A stretch of 64,000 nt of DNA from Dipteronia dyeriana (lineage: Eukaryota > Streptophyta > Magnoliopsida > Sapindales > Sapindaceae), in assembly GCA_032871835.1 (NCBI GenBank), contig CM065298.1, positions 12,157,096 through 12,221,095 on the forward strand. Reading direction: 5' to 3'. The notes under the pieces are model-generated. The model worked only from the letters and a program-made list of their open reading frames with translations, made no database searches and was not told the DNA's origin. The translations under genes and the position numbers were made by a program. Positions 47,435 to 59,223 of this stretch are shown here, one piece after another (position 1 is the first letter of the stretch; each line of letters begins with the position of its first letter).

Positions 47435-48713
47435 GTGGAAATTGCACAAACGCCCCTAAGATTAGCCATAATTACACACGTATGGCACTGTTACGGGTAA
47501 TGATAGAAAAACTACCCGACGTTTGAGAAATGTTGTACAAACATCTTCTACCATTAGTTTTCTCCCGTTAACCTCTAAAGGTCGACATTCAATGGTATAA
47601 AAGGTCTAAAATACCCCTTATGTATATTTTTATACACTAAGAAATACATTAAAATATTAAATAAATACTAAAAAAATATTCTTTATCATCTTCACTTTTC
47701 ATCCGTCATCGGAGAAATTTCATCACTAAAACACAACAAAATTTCATCCAATACAACACAAACATTGAATAAACACAACAAAATCATCAAACAATTCATA
47801 AATTTAAAATCAAAAAAATATGTCTCCCATCTTTTGGAAAATTAGTCAATCATTAAACATCTAGCAAAAAGATTTGAAAACTTTCATACAATACCACACA
47901 ATCATTGAATAAACACAACAAAATCATCAAACAAATGAACAATTCATAAAATATCAAAATAGAAAATTAAAAATGTCCATCTTCCATCTTTTAGAAAATG
48001 GTCAATCGTCAAATATTATACAAAAACAAAACTGCATCTCTGAGAATTTTTCAAGCTTCATTCAACAAATCTCACTCACCAAATCCTTCAATCATTAAAA
48101 ATCTCAGCCTCATCAATCCCTCAATCAAAAAACTTGGGATTGGAGCCTTGGAGGTGCATGATGCATGAGGTTCTGGCAACTGCTAGATCGATGACAAGGA
48201 CCAACCGATTTGGTAGATGAAGTGATGGGGAACACATCGATGACATTTCTGATAAACAGACCAGCCAACTTGGTAGACTACTCCACTTCTGCAAATGGAA
48301 CAAACTGCTCCAAGTAGATCTTGAATTGGATAAACTCCAATTAGAGCTTCACTACTTGAATTGGATAAGCCTCATCTTGAATCGATTTTCTCCGTTTGGA
48401 GTATATCGATTAAAAAAAATGGTGGATAGATAGAGATCCGCTACTTTGATCTCCATCTTATTTTTATTAATTTTAAAAATATATATTTTTAGATAGTAAA
48501 TTTAAAACAATATAAATAATTGTTTTTGATAATTTTTTATTTGGCCGAAAAGACTATATTGCCCTCAATTTTTAGAGGTTGACGGGAGATAACTAACGAA
48601 AGGGGATGTTTGTGTCACATTTCTCCAACATCGGTAGGTTTTATGTCATTACCTCCAAAAGTTCCATATACGTGTAGTTATGGAAAACCTCAGGGAGGTT
48701 GGCGTAATTTCCC
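47435..48713. mobile_element. Mutator-like non-autonomous element
   Basis: A perfect 9-bp TSD tatgaaata (47426-47434 and 48714-48722) brackets imperfect terminal inverted repeats of about 180 bases: left gtggaaattgcacaaacgcc, right end ggcgtaatttccc. The 9-bp duplication is the Mutator hallmark. The inside holds short repeats (acacaacaaaatcatcaaac) and no transposase. Confidence 0.8.
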
Positions 48714-48850
48714 TATGAAATATTCTTTTTGGCCTTTTACATGTACTTTATGTATTGAAAGCATGACAGCGCATTTTCTCTTCACAAATACAATTACCGA
48801 CTCCAAAATTTATATTTCTCCATTTGTCATTGCAATTTCCATCTCAAACT

Positions 48851-50430
48851 ATGGCTGCTGAGGCAATTGTTTCTGTTGTCTTGGATCAACTGATTTCAAT
48901 CATTGGTCGAGAAATACAACAAGAGGTGAGGCTGGTGGTGGGTGTCAAAAAGGAAATCAAGAAGCTTACCAGCAAATTTCGAGCCATTCAAGCTGTGCTC
49001 GTTGATGCAGAGCAAAGACAAATCAAGGACACAGTCGTGGCAGATTGGTTAGACAAACTCAAGGATGCATCCTACGACGTGGATGACGTGTTAGATGGGT
49101 GGAACACAGCAATCTTGAAGTTGCAAATTGAGGGAGTTGAAAATGCATCTATTCCTGAGAAGAAGGTATGCTTTTTCTTTCCCTCTCCTAGATTTTGTTG
49201 CAAAAGAGTTGCTTTACATCATGATATTGGTCTCAAGATAAAAGAAATAAATGAAAGTCTTGATTCAATTGTTAAAGAGAAAGATATGTATAATCTTAAT
49301 ATGATTAGGAGTATCGATGAACCAGAACGATTGAAAACTACTTCTTTTGTTGATGTGTCTAAAATACGTGGCCGAGAGGATGAGAAAAGTAGTCTATTAA
49401 GCAAGTTGTTGAGTGATAGTCATGTAGAAAAAAAAGGCCTCCATATCATCTCAATTGTAGGGATGGGAGGAATAGGAAAAACAACACTTGCCCAACTTGT
49501 GTACAATGATGAAGAGGTGAAAAGCAATTTTGATAAAAAAATATGGGTTTGTGTCTCGGACCCTTGTGATGAGGTTAGGATTGCAAAAGCAATCATTAAA
49601 GGTCTTACAGATTCTGTCTCTAATTTTACAGAGTTGCAATCGCTTTTAATGCGCATTCATGGTAATTAAAACGAAATTTCTTCTTGTCCTTGATGATGTA
49701 TAGACAGAAGAATAATATAAATGGGAACCATTGTACAACTCTCTTAACAATGGTCTCCATGGAAGTAATATTTTGGTTACAACACGTAAATCAGCAGTTG
49801 CACGCATGATGAAATCAACTAATATTATCAATGTTGAAGAATTGTCAAAAGATGGAAGTTGGTTGTTGTTTAAACAATTAGCATTTTTTGATAGGTCTCA
49901 ACAAGAATGTGAAAACTTAGAAAACATCGGTAGAGAAATTGTTGTAAAGTGCAAAGGATTACCTCTTGCTTTAAAAACCGTTGGGAGTCTCTTTCGCTTC
50001 AAAAAAACTAGGGAACAATGGCAAAGAATATTAGATAATGAGATATGGAAATTAGAAGAGTTTGAAAAAGGTCTTTTCCCTCCTCTATTATTGAGTTATA
50101 ATAACTTGTCTTCCATGATAAAACGATGTTTCTCATATTGTGCAAACTTTCCAAAAGATTATGAAATGAAAAAAGATAAATTAATTAAATTATGGATGGC
50201 TCAAGGCTACCTTGGTTCAGAACAAAATCAAGAGTTGGAGATAGTTGGTGAAGAGTACTTTGACATGTTAGCAATGTGTTCTTTTTTCCAGGATTTTAAA
50301 AAAGATGATGATGATAATATTATAAAATGTAAGATACATGACATAGTATATGACTTTGCTCATTTTCTTGTTAAGAATGAATGCTCTATAATGGTAACAA
50401 GTAGTGATGAAGAATCAAGCCTGGGCCATT
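48851..50430 (+). pseudogene. CC-NB-ARC (NLR) resistance-gene pseudogene 2, LRR lost
   Basis: Start chosen at 48851 (MAAEAIVSVVLDQLISIIGR), the usual RGA-type opening; an in-frame Met lies 9 codons upstream. The Rx-type coiled coil has AVLVDAEQRQIKD and VADWLDKLKDASYDVDDVLD. The P-loop is VGMGGIGKTTLAQLVYND (about 49458-49511) and RNBS-A ends KIWVCVSD. Kinase-2 reads KFLLVLDDV and then TAG where Trp is expected, after a frame change at about 49665. RNBS-B is GSNILVTTR; GLPLA, CFSYCANFPKDYEMK and the MHD variant CKIHDIVYDFAHFL follow. After SSDEESS (about 50420) homology to pseudogene 1 stops, and the frame runs into GAG/GAC repeats that encode only Glu and Asp. No LRR is present. It is not functional as an immune receptor. 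Confidence 0.92.
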
Positions 50431-50694
50431 TTTACAAGAATGAGAAGGAAAAGAAGAAGGAGAAGAAGGAGGGGAAGGAGAAGGAGGATGAGGACGAGGA
50501 GGACGAGGACGAGGACGAGGACGAGGAGGGAGAGGAGGACGACGATGACAAGGACCAGGATGAGGACGACAACGAGGACGAGGACGAGGACGACGATTAG
50601 GACGAGGAGGGAGAGGAAGAGGACGACGACGATGAGGACGAGGACGAGGATGAGGATGACAACGAGGAGGACGATGACGACAAAGAGGACAAGC

Positions 50695-50728
<34 letters not shown>

Positions 50729-50744
50729 TGATGAGGAGGACGAG

Positions 50745-50780
<36 letters not shown>

Positions 50781-50900
50781 GACGACGACGATGAGGAGAA
50801 AGAGGAGGACGACGATGAGGAGGATGAGGACGAGGAGGACGAGGAAGGAGAAGGACGATGGGGAGGAGGACGGAGAGGAGGAGTGATAGAGATCCACATC
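50431..50900. repeat. GAG/GAC minisatellite replacing the NLR LRR
   Basis: About 450 bases of imperfect GAGGACGAG units, with AAG-rich edges. It reads as Glu/Asp in one frame, Arg/Thr in another, and Leu/Val or Ser on the other strand. Long open frames on either strand here are composition artefacts. Confidence 0.9.
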
Positions 50901-50909
50901 GTCGAAGAA

Positions 50910-51111
50910 GAAGAAGGAGAAAAAAAAAGTAAATAAGGTGAGTTTTTTAAAAAACATAGAAAACATTTAAAATTACTTGTTTTTTTAAAATTTTCACTAT
51001 TAATACTTATTTGTTTTCCATTTTGTTTGGGTTTTTTAAAAACAAAATGATGAACTCAAATTCAAAATCGTTTTTGAGAAACAAAAACGAAAGCGGATCG
51101 AAAAACAGATG
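50910..51111. mobile_element. Right end of a purine-core inverted-repeat element (copy 1)
   Basis: Similar to 61318-61528 and 61540-61690: tttttaaaaacaaaatg ... aatcgtttttgagaaacaaaaacgaaagcgg, ending gaaaaacagatgtgagaca. No matching left end was found; it sits just after the minisatellite that truncates NLR pseudogene 2. Confidence 0.5.
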
Positions 51112-51582
51112 TGAGACACGCTTACATATTTTGCATCCATTACACATTTTTACAACGTTGACTTTGGGGTGATTAAAAAAATACTGTAATTGATAGCTAT
51201 TACAGGGTTTTATAAGAAAAAAGTCACCAAAATTGTTTTCACTTGACTTTTTAAGGGTCCGTCCTGTAAGCATTTTTCAGTTGTCGTTTTTCAAAAATAA
51301 AAACAGTGTATTTGGTTTCAGTTTCGAATTCTGAAAACGCGTCCGGTAGCATATACTGAAAGTTGTATTTTAAAAATGAAAACAGAAAAAACGTGTATGA
51401 TAGCTTAATTGAAAACTATCAAAAATTCTATCAAAAATTGAAATATCAATTTTTGCATTTTGTTTAATATTATTACAATTATAAACAAATTGATTAAATA
51501 ATTAATCAATATAATTTTTGTATTGTAATTTTTAAATTAACAAAAGTAACACATCACAAATTACTAAAAAAAAAAAAAAACC

Positions 51583-52100
51583 AGTTACATCCCACATTGC
51601 TAGCGAGTGAGATCCATAGTTTGTATATAAGTATTGGTCTCTCCTAACTAAGTAGATGCGTTTTGGGTCATGGGTGAAGGATATTTGCGTGAAGCTCATG
51701 ATCCAAAGCAAATCCGTAAGGGTGAAGGACGCGTGCGTGAAACCTAAAGCAGACAATATCTACTTAGTGGGTCTGGGCTGTTACAAATGTATCAGAGCAA
51801 GCTCGCTATCTGGTGTGGATGTGGATGTGGATTTAGATTTGTGAGTGTGTTTGGACCCTCACGAGGATGTGAGGTCCGAAGGAGGGTAGATTGTCACATC
51901 CCACTCCCACATCGCTAGCGAATGAAATCCATGGTTTATATATAAGTATTGGTTTCTCCTAACTAAATAGACGCGTTTTGGGCCATGGGTGAAGGATGCT
52001 TGCGTGAAGCCTATGATCCAAAGCAAATCCGTGAAGGTGAAGGACGCGTGCGTGAAGCCTAAAGCGGACAATATCTACTTGGTGGGCCTGAGTTGTTACA
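51583..52100 (+). mobile_element. TRIM (terminal-repeat retrotransposon in miniature)
   Basis: Two LTRs of about 205 bp (51583-51785 and 51892-52100) surround a 106-base inside. The first LTR ends gctgttaca and is followed by aatgTATCAGAGC, an initiator-Met primer site with one base lost. The second LTR is preceded by the purine tract ccgaaggagggtaga and starts tgtcacatccca. No coding capacity. The flanking 5-mers do not match, so the left edge may be eroded (agttacatccca where tgtcacatccca is expected). Confidence 0.78.
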
Positions 52101-52108
52101 AATGGAAT

Positions 52109-52134
52109 TGTAACACCCGGTTTTTATTATTATT

Positions 52135-52208
<74 letters not shown>

Positions 52209-53535
52209 AAATAAATTAATAATGAATTATAATATAATAAAATATTTTACTTTCCTGAAATATATTAGGGTTTTATGAGAAAAGTCTTTAAATGTGTATA
52301 TATATAATGAAAAGAAAAACAAAAAACAAAAAAAGAAAAGAAAAAAGAAAAAAAAAAAGAAAAAGGAAGAAGCTGTTTTTGGTTTTCTTTTGGTTTTCTC
52401 TACCTGTCACCAAGCCATTCTTCGCAGAGGAGTGCTGGTAAGTGAAACGTTTATTAGATTTAATAATTCATTTGTGTTATTGCATCAAAACTGATCATCC
52501 ACCTGTCCGGATTGCATGATATTACGTTCAAAGACAAGATGTATTGTTAAACATTGTTTTAATGTCCAAAACCCTTTTAGTACGAAATCTATAGTCGAAA
52601 GATGTCAGACTGTTATTTTACTAGAAAACTTCGATGTTTCAATTTTATTTTAAAGGATTTGTAAATCTTAAAATAAAATACATTGTTGAAATCAAAGGTA
52701 TTTAAATTTCGAGATTTACTTGAAAGAGCTGATGGTATTGGTAAATTATGGAAATTTGTATGTATTGTTTTATTCATGTTTAGTTTCATGCTATAAAATC
52801 TCAAAAATAATTTAGTGTTGTATTCGAAGTGTTTTTCTTGATTGTGACAACAGCACAAGTGGTTTGTATTAATGATACTATCTTGAAGTATTTGAGCCGG
52901 GTCACCGGGATACGAGTGACACTAGATGAATTTATTTGGGCCGGTCACTGGACTACGGGTGACACTATTTAGTATTATTTGGGCTTAGATCACTGAATTA
53001 CAGGTGACACTATTCTGATTCATTTGGCCCAAGTCGCCATACTGCTCCATGAGTTGATTTAAATGTTATTTGATATTTATCATACTGTTTTATACGTTTG
53101 CAAAATCTCTGTATGATAAGTATTTTATTGAGTTAATTACACGTTACAGATTTTTTGTTTGTAGTTCATGATTTATACAAAGTAACATCTCCCTAAAGTA
53201 GTTAATTTCTTGATTTATTAAATATGTCTTGGTTTGTGTGAACTTAAATATCAAATTAATAGCTTACCCATTGCTTTTTGCAGAAAAAAATTCAGTATAT
53301 TCACATTTATATTCTCATTTCATTAGTCTTTAGAGCAGAATAATCAAGTTTATCATTTGTTAGAACATTAAATTGTGATGGTTGGATTATGTTATCTTTT
53401 TGTTATTATAGATTTTCGTGAGGATTTTTAATCCTTGAGATGCTGATATCTTTATTTTGGGTGAATAATTATTGGTAATTAAAATTTGTTGTCATTAACA
53501 CACTAAATCGATCAAATCAAATTTGGGGTGTTACA
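52109..53535. mobile_element. Solo LTR with TGTAACACCC...GGGTGTTACA ends
   Basis: Terminal bases TGTAACACCC and GGGTGTTACA are perfect inverted matches, a style common in plant Ty3 LTRs. 1.43 kb, no coding sequence. No matching TSD, so it may be a rearranged remnant. It contains a tandem at 52895-53035 built on gggtcaccgg...acgagtgacactatt, about 3 units. Confidence 0.55.
52138..52208. repeat. (TA)n(TG)n microsatellite
   Basis: About 24-27 TA units followed by about 10 TG units, inside the solo LTR. Confidence 0.92.
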
Positions 53536-54567
53536 AAATCAAATAATCAATTAATAAAAACTAAAATCTTAAATTATAAATAAGTATTATTTTAATAAAT
53601 ATAAAGTATAGTAATAAAGTATATATAAAAAAAATAAAGGAAATCAGATCGATCAAGAAGAATAAAAGAAGAAAAAGAAAGGAAGAAGATCGAAGAAGAA
53701 GAGGAGGAAGAGGATCGAAGAAGAAGAAGCATCGGAGATGGAGAAGAAAATGATCGGAGAAGAAGAAGGTTCCGAGGAGAAGAAGAAGAGGATTGGAGAA
53801 AAAGAAGGTTCAAAGAAGAAGAATAAGAATAAGAGGATCAGAGAAGAGGATCTGAAAAGAAAAAAAAAATTAAAAAAATGAAAAACAAAAACATGTATTT
53901 TAAGACTCGTCCTGTAAACGTTTTTCAATTGTTTTTTTTCGAAAATAAAAATGAAAATGAAAACAGTATTTTTGGTTTCATTTTCGATTTCTGAAAACGC
54001 ATCTGGTAGCAAATACTGAAAGCTGTATTTTGAAAATGAAAACGGAAAAAATGCGTCTGGTAGGTTAACCGAAAACTATCAAAAATTGAAATATCAATTT
54101 TAGTGTTTTGTTAATATTATTACAACTATAAACAAATTGATTAAATAATTAACCAATATAATTTTTGTATTGTAATTTTTAAATTAAACAAAAGTAATAC
54201 ATCAAAAATTAATTCAAAAAAACATATCAAAAAAATGAATTAATCAAAACTAAACTCTTAAATTATAAATAAATAATTATAATATATATATATATATATA
54301 TATATTATATTATTATATAATAAAAATATAATTGTATATATTATATTAATATATATATATATACATATTATAATAATATATTAAATATTATTACATATAT
54401 TATAATTTATATTAAAATAATATATATATAATTTATATTAAAATAATATATATATTATTTTATATATTAAAAATTATTATATTTTTTATATTTTTTATAT
54501 TACATTTTTATATATAAAACATAATTATAAAATATTATATATATATTATTATATATTATATATATTA

Positions 54568-56344
54568 TGTAAGTTCCTCAATTTTTGATTGGCTCATTTC
54601 ATTGACAACCACATTTGAGGATTAATGTGTAAGGGTAGTTTAGGTCATCACTGCTCAAGACCCAACTCAAGCTTCAGAAGGTATATCACTTGCTTAACCT
54701 TTTCTAAAAAGTTTTTAGTACACACACACACTCTCATGCATGTCTTTGATCATCTTGCATGAATGCTTAATTGCCTTAATTGTGTGCCTCTTTGCCATAA
54801 ATCTTGCTTGGGTGTTTGTTGCATTTAGTTTGCCCTTAGAAGAGTTTTTTCCCCTTGACAGCGGTCGGGACCGCTCCCTGTGCATTGACTCCGCCGCAGT
54901 ATGCACAGCAGTGTTCTTCAGGCGTTGCACGTTGCTGCTACTGCGGCCTGTGCACGTTGCATTCACAGTGGTCTCCCAATCAGAGTTTTCCAGTGATGCA
55001 CCGCTGGCTCTACCGCGGTCTGGACATTGCCTGTACCGCGGTCTAGACAGCGAAGATTCCCATGCGATGCACCGCTCGTGCTACCGCGGTCTGAGCACTT
55101 GCCTAGGCCGCGGCATGCACAACGGTCATGACGGGAATCAGTTTCCTTTTGTCCAAAACGATGTCGTTTCATGTAGGGCTTCTTTATATATGTTCTCTTC
55201 TTCTTCCTTACCTTCTTAGAGCTCAAATAACACACTTTTAGAGAGAGAGAGAGAGAACCTCCCTTAGAGAGAGAAAGCTTCAAGCTTTGGGTTTGACTCT
55301 CCAAACCCTAAACCCATTTTCATCTTGCATTCAAGCATCATTCCAAGCATAGGTTTTCATTGATTGGTAAGTAAAACCACCATTGTTGTTCATTTATTGT
55401 TCTAGCTTACCAAGACATGTCATTTATTGCTTAAATTAGCATTTCTTCATATTAATTGCATATTTATTGAAGTTATGACATGTTTGGGGTTTGATTTGTG
55501 ATAGCTAAGGTTTGTGACCATTTTGCCCTTATAGCTAAATCTCTAAGTTTTGCATTTTGATATAGTTTAGGACTCATTGATTGCATTTTGTGATTGCATT
55601 ATAGTCATTGCCATGCTTAATGACAACTTGTGTTGATATGGCCTTTGTTTGATAACTAGGATATATTGTTGCATAACTATATCTAGTTAAGTCTTTATGA
55701 ACATTCATTTAGACATTGATATCTAGGAATTGTACTTAGTGACATTCTTAAATTCCTAGATAAGCATTTAGTGTTGCCTAGCATTACTTGAATGTTTGAA
55801 TATTTTATCATATTCACTTAGATTGTGTTTGACTCTTCATTGAGGTTAAGTCTTGTGGCTTCGGTGTGAAGTTGTACAAGCAAGGGAAGTCTTGCAACCA
55901 AGGGTTGGTTGACAAGCAATTGGTCGGGTGCCACTGTAAAAGGCCCAAGGGGTAGAGTAGGAGGCGTTCACGCCAAGAGTAGTGTATCAGGGGGTATCAC
56001 TAGGGACTGAACCAAGAGTGGTGAGTGGCAGTGTCTATAGCCTGAGGTTGTCGAGAGTGAGAGTCCGAGAATCACTTAAGGGTGTAACCTTTTATTCATA
56101 TAGTGGATTTTTGTGACCGAGTATGGCACACTTAACAGCCCGTGGTTTTTCCCATTTGGAGGGTTTCCACGTAAACATCAAGTGTTATTTATATTTCCGC
56201 ACTTTATACTTGATGTTGTATGTTTGTTTTATTGGATGAATTTTGAATATTGACTAATCAAGAAAAAATGGTAATTAACTTGATTAAAACCTATTCACCC
56301 CCCCCCCTCTAGGTATAGATATACTCGTTTTTAGGGAACTTTCA
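54568..56344 (+). repeat. 5' LTR of the Copia-type element
   Basis: 1777 bp. A CpG-rich stretch at 54865-55135 repeats ccgcggt/accgcggtctg words amid AT-rich LTR. A GA microsatellite lies at 55241-55256, and a C-run followed by tctaggtatag precedes the 3' end. Confidence 0.92.
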
Positions 56345-56362
56345 ATTGGTATTAGAGCCGAT
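56345..56362 (+). other. Primer binding site of the Copia-type element
   Basis: atTGGTATTAGAGCCGATG follows the LTR; one base differs from the initiator-Met site TGGTATCAGAGCC. Confidence 0.85.
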
Positions 56363-56457
56363 GCCTAGATATACTTAGGTGATATGTGTTCTGTGTGTGT
56401 CTTGCTTGTGAATTTATGTTGTTGCATTTCATGTGCATTCATATAACCCAAAACACC

Positions 56458-57912
56458 ATGAGTATTTTTGAGAGACTAGAGGGTGCTTTGATCTCTGAAC
56501 CACCAATGCTCACCAAGGATAACTACTCCTCTTGGAAAGTGAGGATGGAAGTTTTTTTGTGTGACCTTGATGAGCATGTGTGGATGTGTGTGGAAGAAGG
56601 GTATTCGCCTCCCACGGAGACACAAGAGAATGGGGTTTCTATGCCTAAGCCCAAGTCCAAGTGGACAGTTGACAAACTCGAGGCTGCCGAATGGAACTCA
56701 AAGAGTCTCCGTGCCTTATATTGTGCAGTGGGTGAGAGTCATGCAAAGCTCATCCAAACAACTCAAGATGTTCGAGAAGCTTGGGAGATTCTAAGAGTCA
56801 TCCATGAAGGTAAGTGGAAGAAGAACACAAAAATTAGGTACCTTAAAGATCAAGCTTAAATGTTTTGATTGTGGTGGCTATGGGCACATCTCCATGGATT
56901 GTGGAAACTCAAAGAGCAAGAGTCGAAGATTCAAACCAAAGGCCTACTTTTGTAATGAGAGTGAAGAATGCTCTTCGGGTTCGGAGGGATGTGAAAAGAA
57001 TCACATAGTCTTTCACGCTTTACATAATGACAACTCTAAAGCGGCCACAAGACACCCATCACGCAAGTTCGACATTGAAGAAGCTAGCTTAGATGATGAT
57101 TACCATGAGAGCACAAGTGGTAGAAGCTTCGATAAAGAAAGTTCAAGCTCCAAGAACTTGAGTTGTGAAGGGTTTGATTATGAAGACTTCATCGAAAGTC
57201 TTCAAAGGTCCTTGAAAAAGAAAAATGAAGAAATCAAGGAGTTGAAGATGGAAAATCTTCAACTAATGACCAAGTTAGATGACTCCTTGAAGATGGACAT
57301 AGTTAATGTGTCCAAATATAAGAAAGAGATTGATGATTGCCATCAAAGGATGAACTTGCCAACAAAGATAATTCATTGAAGATCATCAAGGAGAATGAGA
57401 TGAGGTGCCTTGGAGAATTGAAGAAAGCCAAGGTCATGCAACCTCAAGCTCAAGGCAAGAAAAGAGATTTACCTCCACAACATCCTAGGAGGAAGATTGA
57501 TCTTGGAGAGACATCCAAGAATGGCCAAGTGAAGGGGCCAATAAAGAATGGAGCTAATCCTCAACAATCAAGATCTCCACCTCCAAGCTTTCCTCAACTA
57601 AGGAGGCAAGCCAAGCAAGCTCAACCAAGGAAGCAATCTTCTCCAATTCAACAACAAAGGAGAAGAGAATCAATACCACACCAAAGGAAAGCTCAAAGAT
57701 ATAGGAAAGCACCTTTGTCCTCACAAAGGAATGATATGACCCCTCATTTTATTCCTTCATGTCATTTTTATGGTGTTGATGGTCATATTAGACCAAATTG
57801 CTTCAAGTTCATTAACATGTGTAGAACTAAGAGCATGATTGAAAGAAAAAAGGGTAGAGCCAATATGCATGTGTCTAGAAAGCTAGTGTTAATGATCCTA
57901 GGAATAATATAA
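56458..57912 (+). pseudogene. Copia-type Gag, frame-broken
   Basis: The first piece (56458-56859) starts MSIFERLEGALISEPPMLTK, with DNYSSWKVRMEVFL and AAEWNSKSLRALYCAVGESH, as in the UBN2/DUF4219 gag group. It then drops straight from VREAWEILRVIHEG into a different frame with a zinc knuckle (56860-56902: CFDCGGYGHISMDC), so the middle of the gag core is missing. A coiled-coil part follows (LKKKNEEIKELKMENLQLMT). The last piece (57337-57912) is basic and Pro/Gln-rich and ends with a second knuckle at 57760-57801, CHFYGVDGHIRPNC. In this knuckle the second Cys of the CX2C pair is Tyr. Confidence 0.85.
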
Positions 57913-59207
57913 TGATCTTAACCACTAGGAATGACAATGTGTCACCTAAGTGGATTAGAAAAGATGAACCCACATGCCTTTGTGCTAAGGTTTCACCTAT
58001 AGGCTCAACTAGGTCAAATGGACTTGGTAAGTCTATAGGGACTCATATCCCCTCTTGATTTGTTCTGATTGACCCCATATGGGGAGCTCAGGCAAAGAGA
58101 GCAAATTGGCAATGCATTGTGCTCATTGATAATATTTATACTTCTTTATTAATTGCTTGAGATGTTTGGTTGTACATATTTTTTTTAATAAGTGTGCAAC
58201 TTTGCTTTACATGCAATCCATGTCTTATTTATGACCAAACATGCATTTTTGGAATAGGAGAATTAATTGGGAAGTACATTTTGAATGACCTATAATTGAT
58301 CTCCATGACATGTTGATTCTGTATATGACATGCTTTAAAGTAATATGCATTATGAAATTGTTGAATGCTCTAAAATGAATGCAAATATGTGTGTGAAAGC
58401 AATTATGAGACTTCAATCAATAAGGATCTTGTATCCATTTCAAGGATTTTACAATCCAAAAGTCTCTCTCTCTTTACTTGTCAAACAAAGCTACTATCAT
58501 ATGGGCATTTCACCTGGAAAAATTGAAAAGGGCATAATAGTCGCTCATGTCTTGTTTGGCTCATAAAGTTTGATATAGTTGTTCTTAAAATGAATTTCTT
58601 TTACAATCTATATCTTGCTTACACCATGACAAATGGTGAAATTGGTTTGAATTCTTTTGGAAACCCTTGTCATTTTGCTTTGCCAAATACCATGTTTTGA
58701 TCTTCAATACAACTTGTCTTGTATGCAAAGCATTCGTTCACACATTTTTTTTAATAAAAATCCTTGTTTCTCTCCTCTTAATTAAGTTGCATAAATTTGT
58801 TTATATGATTATGCATATGTCTTGTGTCATAAGCTCTCCTTGCTAATGTTTTTTTAAGGGGATACTCCTTTGTCTATCTCATGACAAAAAGGGGGAGTAG
58901 TGTGGATTTAGGGGGAGTTGAGTTTGATCTATTTATGGGGAGAAATTGCATTTTTATTGTATGCATGTTGCTTGTTTCTATTGAATGCAAATTGCTCTTG
59001 TTTTTATGTCTTTGATCACCTCAAATACACTTGTCTTGGAAAGTGTAGTTATTTTGTTTTGTAGAGATGTTGATTCTACAAGAGATGGATGACTTGAAGA
59101 TCTAGTTTATTAGATACTCTTTGTATTGTAGAAAAACTTTGTTGACCCCTGTTTTTGTTTAGTTTATTTGTGAGGATGAATTGTGAGTGGTGGTTTTGTC
59201 ATGAAAT
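57913..59207 (+). other. 3' non-coding region of the Copia-type element
   Basis: After gag the pol start is barely hinted (KWIRKDEPTCLCAK near 57950). No integrase or RT motif was seen. Internal purine tracts aaaagggggagtag (58886 on) and tagggggagttg (58909 on) resemble those found before the 3' LTR in Sirevirus-type elements. Confidence 0.6.
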
Positions 59208-59223
59208 AGCCAAAATGGGAGAT
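59208..59223 (+). other. Polypurine tract of the Copia-type element
   Basis: gccaaaatgggagat directly before the 3' LTR. Confidence 0.7.

Noticed and set aside
50415..50966. Long open frames on both strands (160 to 183 codons) across the GAG/GAC repeat
   Set aside because: They are produced by the repeat composition: poly-Leu/Val/Ser on the minus strand and poly-Arg/Thr in another plus frame. No start context or other support.
51583..52100. Cassandra-type TRIM carrying a 5S rRNA-like promoter
   Set aside because: I looked for 5S internal promoter words in both LTRs and did not find them.
52109..53535. Complete Ty3 element rather than a solo LTR
   Set aside because: No internal domain or second copy of the TGTAACACCC LTR is present.
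54740..55219. 159-codon frame present in both Copia LTRs (also at 59396-59875)
   Set aside because: It persists in both LTRs, but lies across the CpG-rich hairpin block, has no family resemblance and changes residues freely between copies, so I treat it as chance.
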